NCBI RefSeq assembly: GCF_025264645.1
Contig: NZ_CP073696.1
Coordinates: 5,146,001 to 5,210,000 of the forward strand
Length of the DNA: 64,000 nucleotides
Source of the DNA: Edaphobacter lichenicola
GTDB lineage: Bacteria; Acidobacteriota; Terriglobia; Terriglobales; Acidobacteriaceae
Direction of reading: 5' to 3'
Numbering within the stretch: position 1 is the stretch's first letter; the number at the start of each line of letters is the position of its first letter. Positions 8,983-17,842 of this stretch are shown here, piece by piece. A program made the position numbers and the translations under genes. Below the pieces are notes generated by a model, which saw nothing but the letters and a program-made list of their open reading frames with translations, searched no databases and was not told the origin of the DNA.

Positions 8983-10257
8983 CTAACTCTTATTTGAAGC
9001 CAGACTTTCCTCCACATATTCAGGGTTACTCGACTTAGCTTCAATAACTTGGCACGTATCATCGGTTGTGGCTTTGCCCTCTAACTGCGAGACGATATCG
9101 ATAAGGTCGGACGCCACATCTTGAACATCTCTATCTGTCATAGTGTCGAACATTGGCAGTGTCAAGATTCGTTCGGAGATATTTTGAGTTATTTCCAAAG
9201 ATGCGCCTACGCCATATTTAGAAAAATAAGGTTGCTTTGCTAAATGAGGACTGAAATAAGTACTTACGCCAATACCACGAGCGCGAAGCAGTTCAACGAC
9301 CTCCGTTCGCATCGGCGTTAGCGACTCTTCTAGAAGCACCGATTGAAATGCAAAAGATTGCAACTTCCCACGGCTCTCCTGATGATCCCATCCTGGCAAG
9401 TAGTGACGATATGCTTCCGACAACAATCTTCGGTGCTCCACCACAGCCTCAAACCTGTTCAGTTGCAATAAAGCTGTTAAAGCACTGACCTCGCTGAGCT
9501 TCCCGTTTAAACCAGGCAGCGTGGCAACCCTCGGAGCTTCAAAGCCGAACGAGCACATCGCTCGCATTGTCTTTACTCGGTCCACGTCAGCGCAATAGAT
9601 CACGCCGCCTTCGCCAGTGGCGAATGTTTTCGTGGCGTGCATGGAAAAAACTACCGGCCACCGAAACCCGCTGCCAAAGCCTTTGCCGTAGGCATCCAAA
9701 GCCCCAAGCGATGCCGCTGCATCGACGACAATAGGTACGCCAAAACGTTCCGACAATTCGTCATATCGGCGCAGATCGAGATTATTTCCGAACGTAGCAT
9801 AGGGCACGACGACGGCGATCTCATCTTGATGCTTCTTGAGTAACTCCTCTTCATGCTCGGCCGAGGGCAGCCAGGTCTGTCTGTCGATGTCGCAGAAAAG
9901 CGGAGTCAGTCCGTTCCACAGTGCCGCATGTGCAACTGCCGCAAACGTGAAGGACGGCATCAGTGCATACCGTTTCTCTCTCGGCCGATCTTCGCCGAGA
10001 ACATGTCTCAGCGCTACCATCAAACCGATCGTCGCGTTGCACACAGTAAGGCACTGGCCAGTGCCGAAGATAGTATCTGCGAGCTCCTGTTCGAACCGTT
10101 GATTTACCGGACCAAAGTTCGAAAATATGCCTGAGTCTTCAAGATCTTTCAACTCTCGAACGTGCTCACTCAGGCGAGGTGGGTTAGGTCGAATTACCGG
10201 AATATTTTTTACTGTCTTTGCCAACGTTACCCCTGTCGAGGTCAGAAATCGAAACAA
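8983..10257 (-). CDS. DegT/DnrJ/EryC1/StrS family PLP-dependent aminotransferase
   Basis: A 424-residue fold-type I enzyme of the family that transaminates nucleotide-linked keto-sugars. The PLP lysine is K210 in FSMHATKTFATGEGG, the pyridine-binding Asp is D179 in PIVVDAAASLGAL, and PSFTFAAVAHAALWNGLTP with FCDIDRQTW matches the family's substrate region. The N-terminus (VIRPNPPRLSEHVRELKDLE followed by SNFGP) is also typical. The C-terminal 40 residues are polar and look disordered. It starts 10 bases after the oxidoreductase stop, so the two are surely cotranscribed. A few members are dehydratases, but they replace the lysine; here it is kept, so aminotransfer is expected. The exact sugar is unknown. 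Confidence 0.92.
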   Translation of the reverse strand: MFRFLTSTGVTLAKTVKNIPVIRPNPPRLSEHVRELKDLEDSGIFSNFGPVNQRFEQELADTIFGTGQCLTVCNATIGLMVALRHVLGEDRPREKRYALMPSFTFAAVAHAALWNGLTPLFCDIDRQTWLPSAEHEEELLKKHQDEIAVVVPYATFGNNLDLRRYDELSERFGVPIVVDAAASLGALDAYGKGFGSGFRWPVVFSMHATKTFATGEGGVIYCADVDRVKTMRAMCSFGFEAPRVATLPGLNGKLSEVSALTALLQLNRFEAVVEHRRLLSEAYRHYLPGWDHQESRGKLQSFAFQSVLLEESLTPMRTEVVELLRARGIGVSTYFSPHLAKQPYFSKYGVGASLEITQNISERILTLPMFDTMTDRDVQDVASDLIDIVSQLEGKATTDDTCQVIEAKSSNPEYVEESLASNKS

Positions 10258-10267
10258 CTACGCCAGC

Positions 10268-11692
10268 TTAAATTGACGTTGCTGACGTGCTTTCATCGCG
10301 CGTCATGTTAGGAAGCAGTTGTCCCGTCTTTTCCCTAATAGTTGCAGCCGCAATCGCAGACACTTCTTCTCGCTCTCGCACAACCGCGTCAAGAATCTTC
10401 ATTCCCAAGTCATGCTGCCAGAGCCAGAGACTGTTCGCCTGTCCTCTAAAACTCTGCTCTCCACCTAAAGCGCCACTTGGTACAAAGCCCGATGCCAGCC
10501 CGATTCCGTAGAGACCTTCAATGGGCTCTCCCTGAGCATCCAGTACGCGGCACTCATCATCCACCATAGGCTGCATCGCATCGCTCTCAGCCATCAACGA
10601 AATTGGTTCATCATCGTATCCGACAACCGGAAGAGCGCGAGGCCGATACCCTAGTCCCGCAAGAATTATGTCTGCCTGATCGAGCAGCCGGCGAGCCTCT
10701 TCACAAGTCTCCTCTTTTAGCTCGAACAACCGCAAACGCGGCTCGGGTGGCCTGCCGGCGATTCCTCGTGCCCTCATGATCATCTCGCGCGTCTCCAGAC
10801 GAAAACCGGCGAGACGGTACACGCGCCCGCTTATCGGGCATATATCCTCCGGACCGAACTCTGTGTAGCCTTCCGCAAGTGCCTCGTCCGCGCTGGGATA
10901 AAAGATTCGCAGTGGACGCCTGTGCATCAGCACGACTGAACCCTCGCCAAAGTTCAGAGCGGATTGATAAAGAAGCATAGAAGCCGCTGAACCTGCACTC
11001 GTAGAACCGCCAACGACCACAACCTTGGCAAAGTCGATTCCTTCCAGCCGCGCCTTCACCCGCGCCAGTCCATCCGTCGACAAAATGTCGCCGGACTGCA
11101 TCAGCTTGTCTTTATAGAGTGGCAGCAGAGGAACTCCAGCAACCTCTTCCTTGTAAAGACGGCTAAGAGGTTGCCGCGCTCCCGTAGCCAGTACTACCGA
11201 TCTGGAAAGCAGATCTTTCTCCACTCCTGTCAGTTCACAGCGGACCCTTGTGCTCCATAGTTCATCACCAACACGCTTGGTAAACAGTGCCCGATGTTGT
11301 CGGAGCACGGCTCCCCGAGCCGATGCCTCCACCAGATCACACATCGTCTCGCCGAGGAGAGACAGGTAAGTTGCGACTTGCTTCAGAGGGACAGCCCCAC
11401 CTATCGAAGCCGCAAGAACACTTACTGTTGGGTTGTTCTGAAGCGCTGCCAACGCAGGCTCCGTAGTACGCATGACCACATCCAGAAAGGCCTCTGCGGC
11501 ACTGTCGGAGCTTATCGCATATCGACCCAAATCTCCCGCGCCCACCGTCGAACCTTGTTCCACAACGGTTACCCCACCGTTGAGAAGTTCGCGCAGCCGA
11601 CCATCATAGGCCGCAGCAAACAGAGGCGCCAAACCACCCGGCCCCGCACCAACAATTAAACAGTTTGAATATCCAGAAGGATCAAGAGCCAT
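10268..11692 (-). CDS. FAD/NAD(P)-binding oxidoreductase of unknown substrate
   Basis: About 474 residues from ATG 11692, which has AGGA nine bases upstream; a TTG at 11728 would add 12 residues. The N-terminus CLIVGAGPGGLAPLFAAAY is a Rossmann FAD motif (GxGxxG); VVVVGGSTSAGSAASMLLYQ near the middle is the second dinucleotide site, followed by a basic MHRRPLRIF; ILAGLGYRPRALPV and GLYGIGLASGF are FAD-closing motifs. The architecture resembles N-hydroxylating monooxygenases of the SidA/PvdA type or related flavoproteins, but I cannot confirm which. As first gene of the operon with a sugar aminotransferase and a glycosyltransferase, it may oxidise an amino group or a sugar carbon. The start of this operon has 650 bases of non-coding DNA upstream. 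Confidence 0.82.
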   Translation of the reverse strand: MALDPSGYSNCLIVGAGPGGLAPLFAAAYDGRLRELLNGGVTVVEQGSTVGAGDLGRYAISSDSAAEAFLDVVMRTTEPALAALQNNPTVSVLAASIGGAVPLKQVATYLSLLGETMCDLVEASARGAVLRQHRALFTKRVGDELWSTRVRCELTGVEKDLLSRSVVLATGARQPLSRLYKEEVAGVPLLPLYKDKLMQSGDILSTDGLARVKARLEGIDFAKVVVVGGSTSAGSAASMLLYQSALNFGEGSVVLMHRRPLRIFYPSADEALAEGYTEFGPEDICPISGRVYRLAGFRLETREMIMRARGIAGRPPEPRLRLFELKEETCEEARRLLDQADIILAGLGYRPRALPVVGYDDEPISLMAESDAMQPMVDDECRVLDAQGEPIEGLYGIGLASGFVPSGALGGEQSFRGQANSLWLWQHDLGMKILDAVVREREEVSAIAAATIREKTGQLLPNMTRDESTSATSI

Positions 11693-12344
11693 GGTGAGAC
11701 ATCCTGGGCAGATTCCAAAAAACGCCAATACAGCGTTGCGAACATATCAATCAGTCAATCAGCAGTAACGTTTCATCATCATTAGATCCTTTGCGCCGAC
11801 CCCGCTCTATGCAAGGTTTCTGCCATAAGACCGACTTGATGATGCAGGAGATCTCAAAATAATGCTTACAAATAGATCAACTCGGCATAGGTGAAAAAGT
11901 ATTCATGTGCTCCGTCAGGCAAAACTCACCCTTCCAAAGCAAACGACCTAGAACGTTGCTATATTCTGAGCGCCCGCGAAGCAAAACTCAACCTAAAATG
12001 TCATTTTTCCAGTGTGAATGATTCCTGTTGCTTCAATGTGCTTCAAGGCAAATTGAGCAAATGAAACAAATTGCATATGAGAAATGGAAAGAAACGGTGG
12101 TTAGCAGGTGTGTATTCCCTCCTCGGTTACAACCATCGATAACTCCATAACTGCATTGCAGACTGAATGTTGTGTGCACACTAATCTGCGTCGAACGAAT
12201 CAGCATGACATGCGAGTAACATGCGTCATCACACCACGACAGTAGCGCGATCATCCGCACCGGACGTAGACTATTCGCACTGGTTGAACCGAAATTTGAA
12301 GCCAAACGCAGTCAAGCTCCGTCAAACATCCGAAAGGCCCTCCC
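11693..12344. other. Non-coding divergent region between oxidoreductase and molybdenum hydroxylase operons
   Basis: About 650 bases with no convincing gene on either strand; the only longer frames lack ribosome sites and coding character. It must contain the two divergent promoters. One clear symmetric site is the perfect palindrome GTGTGCACAC at 12172-12181, which could be an operator for the hydroxylase operon. Nothing else stands out. Confidence 0.5.
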
Positions 12345-13001
12345 ATGGCAGATACTCCGAAGACTACGTTTTCCCGCCGCGGATTTCTCAAAGGTGCAGG
12401 CGTAACAGCGGCCACGACTGTCATCGAGTCCGCGAATGCGCTGGCGCGTGAGACCAAAGAAGCTTTACACGCCGACAGAACGCTAGGCCCGGACGCCCTC
12501 CCCGTCAAACTGCACATCAACGGGCATGAGCATTCCGTCACCATTGAGCCCCGCTACACGCTCGCCGAAACTCTGCGCGACAACCTCGGCCTGACCGGAA
12601 CAAAAGTTGTCTGCGACCGCGGTTCCTGTTCCGCCTGTACGGTTTGGATCGACAACACTCCGGCCCTCGCATGCATGACGCTCGCCATCGACACAGTAGG
12701 TCGCCAGATCACCACCATCGAGGGCCTCTCACATGGCGACACGATGCATCAGGTACAGGCCGCCTTCGTAAAGCACGACGCCATGCAATGCGGCTTTTGC
12801 ACACCTGGCATGGTCATGAGCTGCGCAGCATTATTGGAGCGCAATCCAAACCCAAACCTCGACGATGTGAAGCACGCGATCAGTGGCAATCTGTGCCGCT
12901 GTGGAACGTACCCGAAGGTCTTCGCTGCAACGCTGGACGTCGCGCAGCAACGAAATCAGGCAACGACTCTGGTGGCAATTGCCACGGAAAGGGTGGCCTG
13001 A
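12345..13001 (+). CDS. Molybdenum hydroxylase 2Fe-2S subunit, Tat-exported (PaoA/YagT-like)
   Basis: A 218-residue electron-transfer subunit. SRRGFLKGAGVTAATTV (residues 10-26) is a twin-arginine signal. The plant-ferredoxin-like domain has the first 2Fe-2S cysteines in CDRGSCSACTVW plus ALACMTLAI, and the all-helical C-terminal domain has the second set in QCGFCTPGMVMS and GNLCRCGTYPKV. This is the small subunit of xanthine-dehydrogenase-family enzymes; the Tat signal points to periplasmic aldehyde oxidoreductases such as E. coli PaoABC. The other two subunits lack signals and would be carried across with it. Gene order here is Fe-S, molybdenum, FAD, unlike the Fe-S, FAD, molybdenum order of E. 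coli paoABC. The stop is one base before the next ATG. Confidence 0.94.
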   Translation: MADTPKTTFSRRGFLKGAGVTAATTVIESANALARETKEALHADRTLGPDALPVKLHINGHEHSVTIEPRYTLAETLRDNLGLTGTKVVCDRGSCSACTVWIDNTPALACMTLAIDTVGRQITTIEGLSHGDTMHQVQAAFVKHDAMQCGFCTPGMVMSCAALLERNPNPNLDDVKHAISGNLCRCGTYPKVFAATLDVAQQRNQATTLVAIATERVA

Positions 13002-13002
13002 C

Positions 13003-15360
13003 ATGTCGTTCGACCCGAAGCCAACCACCGCCGCCCGCACCGACACCTTCGTCTTTGGCATCCCCCAAAACGGCCTTCAGAAAAAAGAGCGAACCGTTCC
13101 AATCGACGAGCCGCCGCCGCTACCAGCCAACGCCGAACTCACGTACATCGGCAAGCCCACGCTTCGATACGACGGCCCCGCCAAAGCGATGGGCAAAGGC
13201 AAGTACACCGCGGACATCAACCTTCCCGGAATGCTCTACGCACGTCTGATCGACGCGTCCATTCCCCACGGGCGCATCATCTCTGTCGACACAGCTGCGG
13301 CAGAAAAGCTCCCCGGCGTACGCGCCATCTACGTCATCGAGCACGTCTACGGCGTAGCCGAGCTACGCGATCCCAAGCTGGAAGCACCATCGCGCTATCC
13401 AGTCGTCCGCTATGCCGGGCAGCCGATCGCAGGCGTAGCTGCCGTCTCGCAGCAGGTTGCCGACGACGCCGCAAAGCTCGTTAAAATCCAATACGATACC
13501 ATGCCATTTGTGGTGGATCGCTCCGCGGCTCGCGCCGATAACGCGCCCGTAGTCTTCCCTGGACCGGCGGACGCCGCCGCCAGCGCTGGCGGCGGCGGTG
13601 GCCCTAAGGACGTCCCACAGACGGGCAATGTTCACGGGCCCGAACGTAAAACAGTCGGTGACGTTCAAAAAGGTTTTGCAGAAGCCGACGTGATCGTCGA
13701 AGGCGAATACTTCACGCAGGTACAGACGCACTCCGCGCTCGAAACCCACGGCTTCGTCGTCGATTGGAAACCAGACGAGGTCACCGTCTACGCCTCAACG
13801 CAAGGCACATCCAGCGTTCGCGACGAGTTCGCCGAAGTCTTCAAACTGCCGAAAAGTAAAGTGCGCGTCATCACCGAATACATGGGCGGAGGGTTCGGTG
13901 CGAAGTTCGGAGCAGGCAACGAAGGCGTGGTTGCCGCGAATCTATCACGAAAAGCAAACGCTCCAGTAAAGCTCATGCTCGACCGTCGTCAGGAGCACAT
14001 CGTCTCCAACCGACCGGACTCACATCAAAAATTAAAGATCGGTGCAAAGCACGACGGCACCCTGACTGCAATTCAACTCACCAGCTACGGCACCGCTGGC
14101 GTAGGCACAGGAGCCGGAACAGCCGGCCCTGCAACAAACATGTACAAGTGCCCGAACCTCCTCACCGAGGAGTACGACGTCTTCATCAACGCTGGCCCCG
14201 GCGCAGCTTTTCGCGCACCCGGCCATCCGCAGGGTTGCTTTGCCTTCGAGCAAACCATCGACGATCTCGCAGTGAAGCTCAACATGGACCCACTCGCTCT
14301 CCGCGAGAAGATCGACGCAAGCCCCGCACGAAAAGCCGAGCGTCAGGTCATCCTCGAACGAACCAACTGGCGGAACCGGCGCCCTGCCGGCTCTGACACC
14401 GGTCCGATCAAACGCGGCATGGGCATTGCGCAGTCCGTCTGGTATCGCTTCGTCAGTATGAACTCCTCGTGCGAAGTGCGCGTCTCACGCGATGGCTCCG
14501 TCGAACTGATGTCCGCAGTCCAGGATCTCGGCACAGGCACCAAAACCCTTCTCGCCATCATCGTTGCAGAGGAGTTCGGCATCCCGCCCGCCGACGTAGT
14601 CATTCGCATCGGCGACACGCGTTTTCCAATCGGCCCCGACTCTGGAGGCAGCGTCACCGCCGGTTCCATCACACCTGCGGTACGCAACGCGTCGTACCAG
14701 GCGAAGCAAAAACTCTTCGCCGCAGTTGCCCCGCACTTCAGCACCACCGCAGACAACTTCACCCTCCAGAACGGTCGCATCGTCTTCAAGAATGATCCAT
14801 CGCGCTCGTACACGCTCAAACAGATCACCGCAAAGCTGCCCACCGCAGAGATCTCAGCTCAGGCAACGCGCGTTCCCGAATACTCCAAAGAACGTCTCAC
14901 CTACGGTGGAGTCGACTACGTCGAACTTGCCGTAGACACCGAGACTGGACGCGTGCACATCGAAAAAGTCTTCGGCGCACACGATTGCGGCCGTCCCATT
15001 AACCCCACAGGCGTTATCAGCCAGATCAACGGAGGCATCCTCCAGGGAATCTCCTACGCACTCTTCGAGCAACGCATCATGGACCGCAACGCGGGATACA
15101 TGCTCAATGCAAACCTCGAAAACTACAAGATCCTCGGTGCCCGCGAGGTGCCGCAGATCGACATCGTCCTCGTCGAAAACTACATCGCCCAAAGTTCCAC
15201 CGACGCTGCCGGCATTGGCGAATCGGCGGGTATCATCACCCTCGCCGCAGCCATCGGCAACGCGTTCTACAACGCAACCGGAGTACGCATGCGAAAGATT
15301 CCGATGACCCCGGCAAACGTACTCAGCGCACTCGGAAAGATCCAGGAGGTGCAGGCATGA
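13003..15360 (+). CDS. Molybdenum hydroxylase large (molybdopterin) subunit (PaoC/YagR-like)
   Basis: A 785-residue catalytic subunit. ATG 13003 immediately follows the small-subunit stop; the frame stays open back to 12883, but that overlaps the small subunit. After the N-terminal domain (KPTLRYDGPAKAMGKGKYTAD) come the molybdopterin motifs: GGGFGAKFGAGN, AFRAPGHPQGCFAFEQ, LGTGTKTLLAIIVAEEFGIP, DSGGSVTAGS and, near the end, GIGESAG, where the Glu is the catalytic base of the family. It hydroxylates or oxidises its substrate, probably an aldehyde, at a molybdenum-cytosine-dinucleotide centre. A Gly/Ala-rich loop (about residues 190-205, ending GGGGGPKD) is low-complexity. Substrate specificity cannot be read with confidence. 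Confidence 0.94.
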   Translation: MSFDPKPTTAARTDTFVFGIPQNGLQKKERTVPIDEPPPLPANAELTYIGKPTLRYDGPAKAMGKGKYTADINLPGMLYARLIDASIPHGRIISVDTAAAEKLPGVRAIYVIEHVYGVAELRDPKLEAPSRYPVVRYAGQPIAGVAAVSQQVADDAAKLVKIQYDTMPFVVDRSAARADNAPVVFPGPADAAASAGGGGGPKDVPQTGNVHGPERKTVGDVQKGFAEADVIVEGEYFTQVQTHSALETHGFVVDWKPDEVTVYASTQGTSSVRDEFAEVFKLPKSKVRVITEYMGGGFGAKFGAGNEGVVAANLSRKANAPVKLMLDRRQEHIVSNRPDSHQKLKIGAKHDGTLTAIQLTSYGTAGVGTGAGTAGPATNMYKCPNLLTEEYDVFINAGPGAAFRAPGHPQGCFAFEQTIDDLAVKLNMDPLALREKIDASPARKAERQVILERTNWRNRRPAGSDTGPIKRGMGIAQSVWYRFVSMNSSCEVRVSRDGSVELMSAVQDLGTGTKTLLAIIVAEEFGIPPADVVIRIGDTRFPIGPDSGGSVTAGSITPAVRNASYQAKQKLFAAVAPHFSTTADNFTLQNGRIVFKNDPSRSYTLKQITAKLPTAEISAQATRVPEYSKERLTYGGVDYVELAVDTETGRVHIEKVFGAHDCGRPINPTGVISQINGGILQGISYALFEQRIMDRNAGYMLNANLENYKILGAREVPQIDIVLVENYIAQSSTDAAGIGESAGIITLAAAIGNAFYNATGVRMRKIPMTPANVLSALGKIQEVQA

Positions 15361-16361
15361 ACAAGTTTGCGTTTGTCGATTGCGTCACTGTCGATGAAGC
15401 TCTCGGCCAGCTCGGTGAAGGCGCCACCATTAAAGCAGGTGGTATCGACCTCATCGACCTGATGAAGGACGATATCGTGTCGCCCTCCAAGCTCGTCAAT
15501 ATTCGAAATGTAGACAGCCTGCGCGGTATCACCATCACGCAAGATGGCCTCCGCCTCGGACCTCTCTCCACCCTCAGCGAGATCGCCGCCCACACACAGA
15601 TTCAGAAGAGCTACACAGCTCTGTCAGATGCTGCCGGTCACGCCGCTACTCCTCAGGTGCGGAACATGGCGACACTCGGCGGCAACATCATGCAGCGTCC
15701 ACGCTGCTGGTACTTCCGCTCCACCGACTTCGACTGCAAAAAGAAGAGCGGCACCAGCGACGACTGCCACGCCCACACCGGTGAGAACCAGTACCACGCC
15801 GTCATGAACAATGCCGTCTGCGCCATGGTCCATCCTTCGTCCACGGCTGTGCCTCTGCTCGCCATGAATGCCCAAGTAGAGCTGACCTCGAAGCGAGGCA
15901 AGCGCACGGTAGCGATGACCGACTTCTACGTCCCGCCAGAAAAAAGCCTCACAAACGAAACCATCGTGCAGCCCGGAGAGATCATTACAGCTGTCTTCAT
16001 TCCGACGCCCGACCCCGGCACTCGCTCCGCCTATCAGAAATACGGTGAGAAGGAGAGCTTCGATTGGCCGCTCGCCGACGCTGGCGTCGTCCTCGTCATG
16101 GAAGGCACTCGTTGCAGCAAGGCATCGATCGTGCTCGGCGTCGCCGCTCCCACTCCGATCCGCTCCTCCGCCGCTGAGGCCGTCCTAACCGGCAAAACAA
16201 TCGATGAAGCGACCGCCCGCGCTGCTGCCGCTGCTGCAATGCAGGCAGCCACACCCCTCTCGCAGAATGGATTCAAGACCCAGCTCTTCCAGACAGCCAT
16301 CTACCGCACCGTACTGCTCGCAGCCGGGCAGATGCAGCGCGATCCAAGCGCGATAGGCTAA
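15357..16361 (+). CDS. Molybdenum hydroxylase FAD subunit with 4Fe-4S insert (PaoB/YagS-like)
   Basis: A 334-residue FAD-binding subunit; its ATG overlaps the stop of the large subunit (ATGA at 15357-15360), so the two are translationally coupled. IKAGGIDLIDLMKD and ATPQVRNMATLGGNIMQ are the FAD pyrophosphate-binding loops. Right after the second loop is a cysteine-bearing insert: RPRCWYFRSTDFDCKKK, then DDCHAHTGEN, then NNAVCAMVHPSS. Four such cysteines bind an extra 4Fe-4S cluster in E. coli PaoB and in the beta subunit of 4-hydroxybenzoyl-CoA reductase, and this supports the PaoABC-type assignment over plain xanthine dehydrogenase. The C-terminal CO-dehydrogenase flavoprotein domain (GEKESFDWPLADAGVVL) is complete. 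Confidence 0.94.
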   Translation: MNKFAFVDCVTVDEALGQLGEGATIKAGGIDLIDLMKDDIVSPSKLVNIRNVDSLRGITITQDGLRLGPLSTLSEIAAHTQIQKSYTALSDAAGHAATPQVRNMATLGGNIMQRPRCWYFRSTDFDCKKKSGTSDDCHAHTGENQYHAVMNNAVCAMVHPSSTAVPLLAMNAQVELTSKRGKRTVAMTDFYVPPEKSLTNETIVQPGEIITAVFIPTPDPGTRSAYQKYGEKESFDWPLADAGVVLVMEGTRCSKASIVLGVAAPTPIRSSAAEAVLTGKTIDEATARAAAAAAMQAATPLSQNGFKTQLFQTAIYRTVLLAAGQMQRDPSAIG

Positions 16362-16372
16362 GGAGAATCAAA

Positions 16373-16600
16373 ATGACGACAACCCTTGTCCAGCTCCGAT
16401 GCTCCTCCCTCCGCAGCAAATCTTCCTACGGAGCCTTCGGCGACTTCGCCGACGAGCACGCCGAACTGCTCGGTGCCACCACTGCCTACTGGTGTCTCAA
16501 GACCATGGGCAAGGCTGGCCCAGATGATCATTATGTTCATCGCTCCATTTGCACCCAGGGCCGATCCTGTTGGGAGAGCTGCGACGAACTCGAAAGCTAA
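16373..16600 (+). CDS. Small hypothetical protein, last gene of molybdenum hydroxylase operon
   Basis: A 75-residue frame that starts 11 bases after the FAD-subunit stop behind AAGGAG at a good spacing, so it is likely translated from the same mRNA. It contains ATTAYWCLKTMGKAGPDDHY and a C-terminal ICTQGRSCWES with three cysteines in total. I recognise no domain. Its operon position and cysteines suggest a factor linked to the enzyme or its Fe-S/redox chemistry, but that is inference. It is not the XdhC-like chaperone PaoD, which is much longer. Confidence 0.55.
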   Translation: MTTTLVQLRCSSLRSKSSYGAFGDFADEHAELLGATTAYWCLKTMGKAGPDDHYVHRSICTQGRSCWESCDELES

Positions 16601-16904
16601 ATTCCTGTAAACCCTTAGATATCGCCGTTTTATCCTGCATCGAGTCAAGCCTCCTGAGCAGATCTCCATCGTTGCGATAGTCTTCTCCACGCGACGCGAG
16701 AGGCCTAACGATAGTGATAAAGACTCCGGTATGCTTAAGGACACGTCTTCATCCGTGCCGCAATGGTCTCGTTTGAGTGGCTTTCGCCGCTGAGGTACGC
16801 TCTCTGCGTCGTGGGGCCTATCTTCCAGCAGCCTCTAACGCGCCAATCAACCGCAACCAGGTGCGATAAGGCCCAAATCTGCATCAAATGTACTGAGTAA
16901 TCTC

Positions 16905-17153
16905 ATGAACGAAGAAAATCTCAAAGAACGCCTTGCCTACTTCCAGCAAAGGCTCGAAGAAGCAAAGCGTAGACATTTGGCCAAAGAGCCACATCCGCGA
17001 AACTTTGACGCGGGCTACACGACCGACACCTTTAAAACGTGGAAAGAATCGATCGCGCTGATAAACGAACGCCTCGCCAATATTAACAATCAATTAAAGA
17101 CAGAGTCCCGAACGTCTAACCCAGCCCGCGACAACCACGAAACAAGCCTGTAA
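16905..17153 (+). CDS. Small hypothetical coiled-coil protein
   Basis: An 82-residue frame with a strongly helical, charged composition: NLKERLAYFQQRLEEAKRRH and a second helix KTWKESIALINERLANINNQ look like an antiparallel coiled coil joined by a short loop. The ribosome site is poor, so the start is uncertain. About 290 bases of non-coding DNA precede it. No family recognised. Confidence 0.45.
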   Translation: MNEENLKERLAYFQQRLEEAKRRHLAKEPHPRNFDAGYTTDTFKTWKESIALINERLANINNQLKTESRTSNPARDNHETSL

Positions 17154-17273
17154 TCACCTGTCGCGGCCAAAATGTGAGCCGCTCATGACTCTCCCACGTG
17201 CGGGGCAACCCCCACGCGACTTTACTAATCAGATAACATTACTACTGTAAAACTTTCTCGCGAGGAGACCGTC

Positions 17274-17471
17274 ATGTCCGAACTAGCCTCTTCCATGCAT
17301 CCGCAAAGATTAAAAATGGATGGTTCTTCCGACTCCATCTGTTTGAATTGCCTGGGCACCATCACCGCAAAAGACAGAGCCGATCAGGCTGTTGCTGGGA
17401 TACACCACATCTGCCACCCCTCTTTTTCAGGCGGTCGTAGTTCCGCGTTCGAACGTCAAGGCAGTCTATAG
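17274..17471 (+). CDS. Small hypothetical protein with CxxC/HxxxC motif
   Basis: A 65-residue frame behind a good ribosome site (GCGAGGAGA). It contains SICLNCLGTI and, about 25 residues later, IHHICHP, an arrangement of C-x2-C and H-x-x-C that could bind zinc. The rest is polar. Small proteins of this build are common in soil bacteria, but I do not recognise a named family. It stands alone between two non-coding stretches. Confidence 0.5.
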   Translation: MSELASSMHPQRLKMDGSSDSICLNCLGTITAKDRADQAVAGIHHICHPSFSGGRSSAFERQGSL

Positions 17472-17542
17472 CCTTCCCAAAATGGGAAACGCAAATGAAA
17501 TAAATTCAAAATAGTGGCGCATCTTTTATCGCCTAAAAAGCG

Positions 17543-17640
17543 GCCACCAATTCACCATCTTTGCCACGTATCCCACCACGAATTGACCACCAAAACACCA
17601 CGTTGAAACACCCACTTTTGCCAAAAACCCCTGCAAAACG
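17543..17640 (+). repeat. A/C-rich dispersed intergenic element, copy 1
   Basis: In the 370-base gene-free stretch before the DNA ligase lies a plus-strand tract that is almost free of G and contains GACCACCAAAACACCACGTT (17585-17604). A near-identical core, GACCATCAAAACACCACGTT, occurs at 53084-53103 before the GH1 gene. One substitution in 20 bases between two unrelated loci marks this as a dispersed element. Function unknown. Confidence 0.6.
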
Positions 17641-17842
17641 CACAAACTCACTCAGGAAATTAATTTGGTAACAGCAGCGCTCTTAGCGCAAGGAACGCTG
17701 TCTTCCAAAAAGCTGAGAATCGCCTGTCGCCTCGTCGTCTCCGTCTGAAAATTGCAGCGGTCCAAATAAAATCCACGGAACGGTGAATGCTCCGTGCGAT
17801 GCCTCGTCGCCAGTATTTGACGATGCGGTATAGCATCAGGAC

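Noticed and set aside
12033..12305. 90-codon minus-strand frame in the divergent gap
   Set aside because: Cys/Ser/His-rich random composition and no ribosome site.
12883..13002. In-frame extension of the molybdenum subunit
   Set aside because: It overlaps the 2Fe-2S subunit gene in another frame; ATG 13003 follows that stop directly.
16358..16744. 128-codon minus-strand frame opposite the small operon gene
   Set aside because: Mirror of the coding strand; no ribosome site or recognisable domain.
17543..17640. CRISPR-like array
   Set aside because: Units are not evenly spaced and there are no unique spacers or cas genes.
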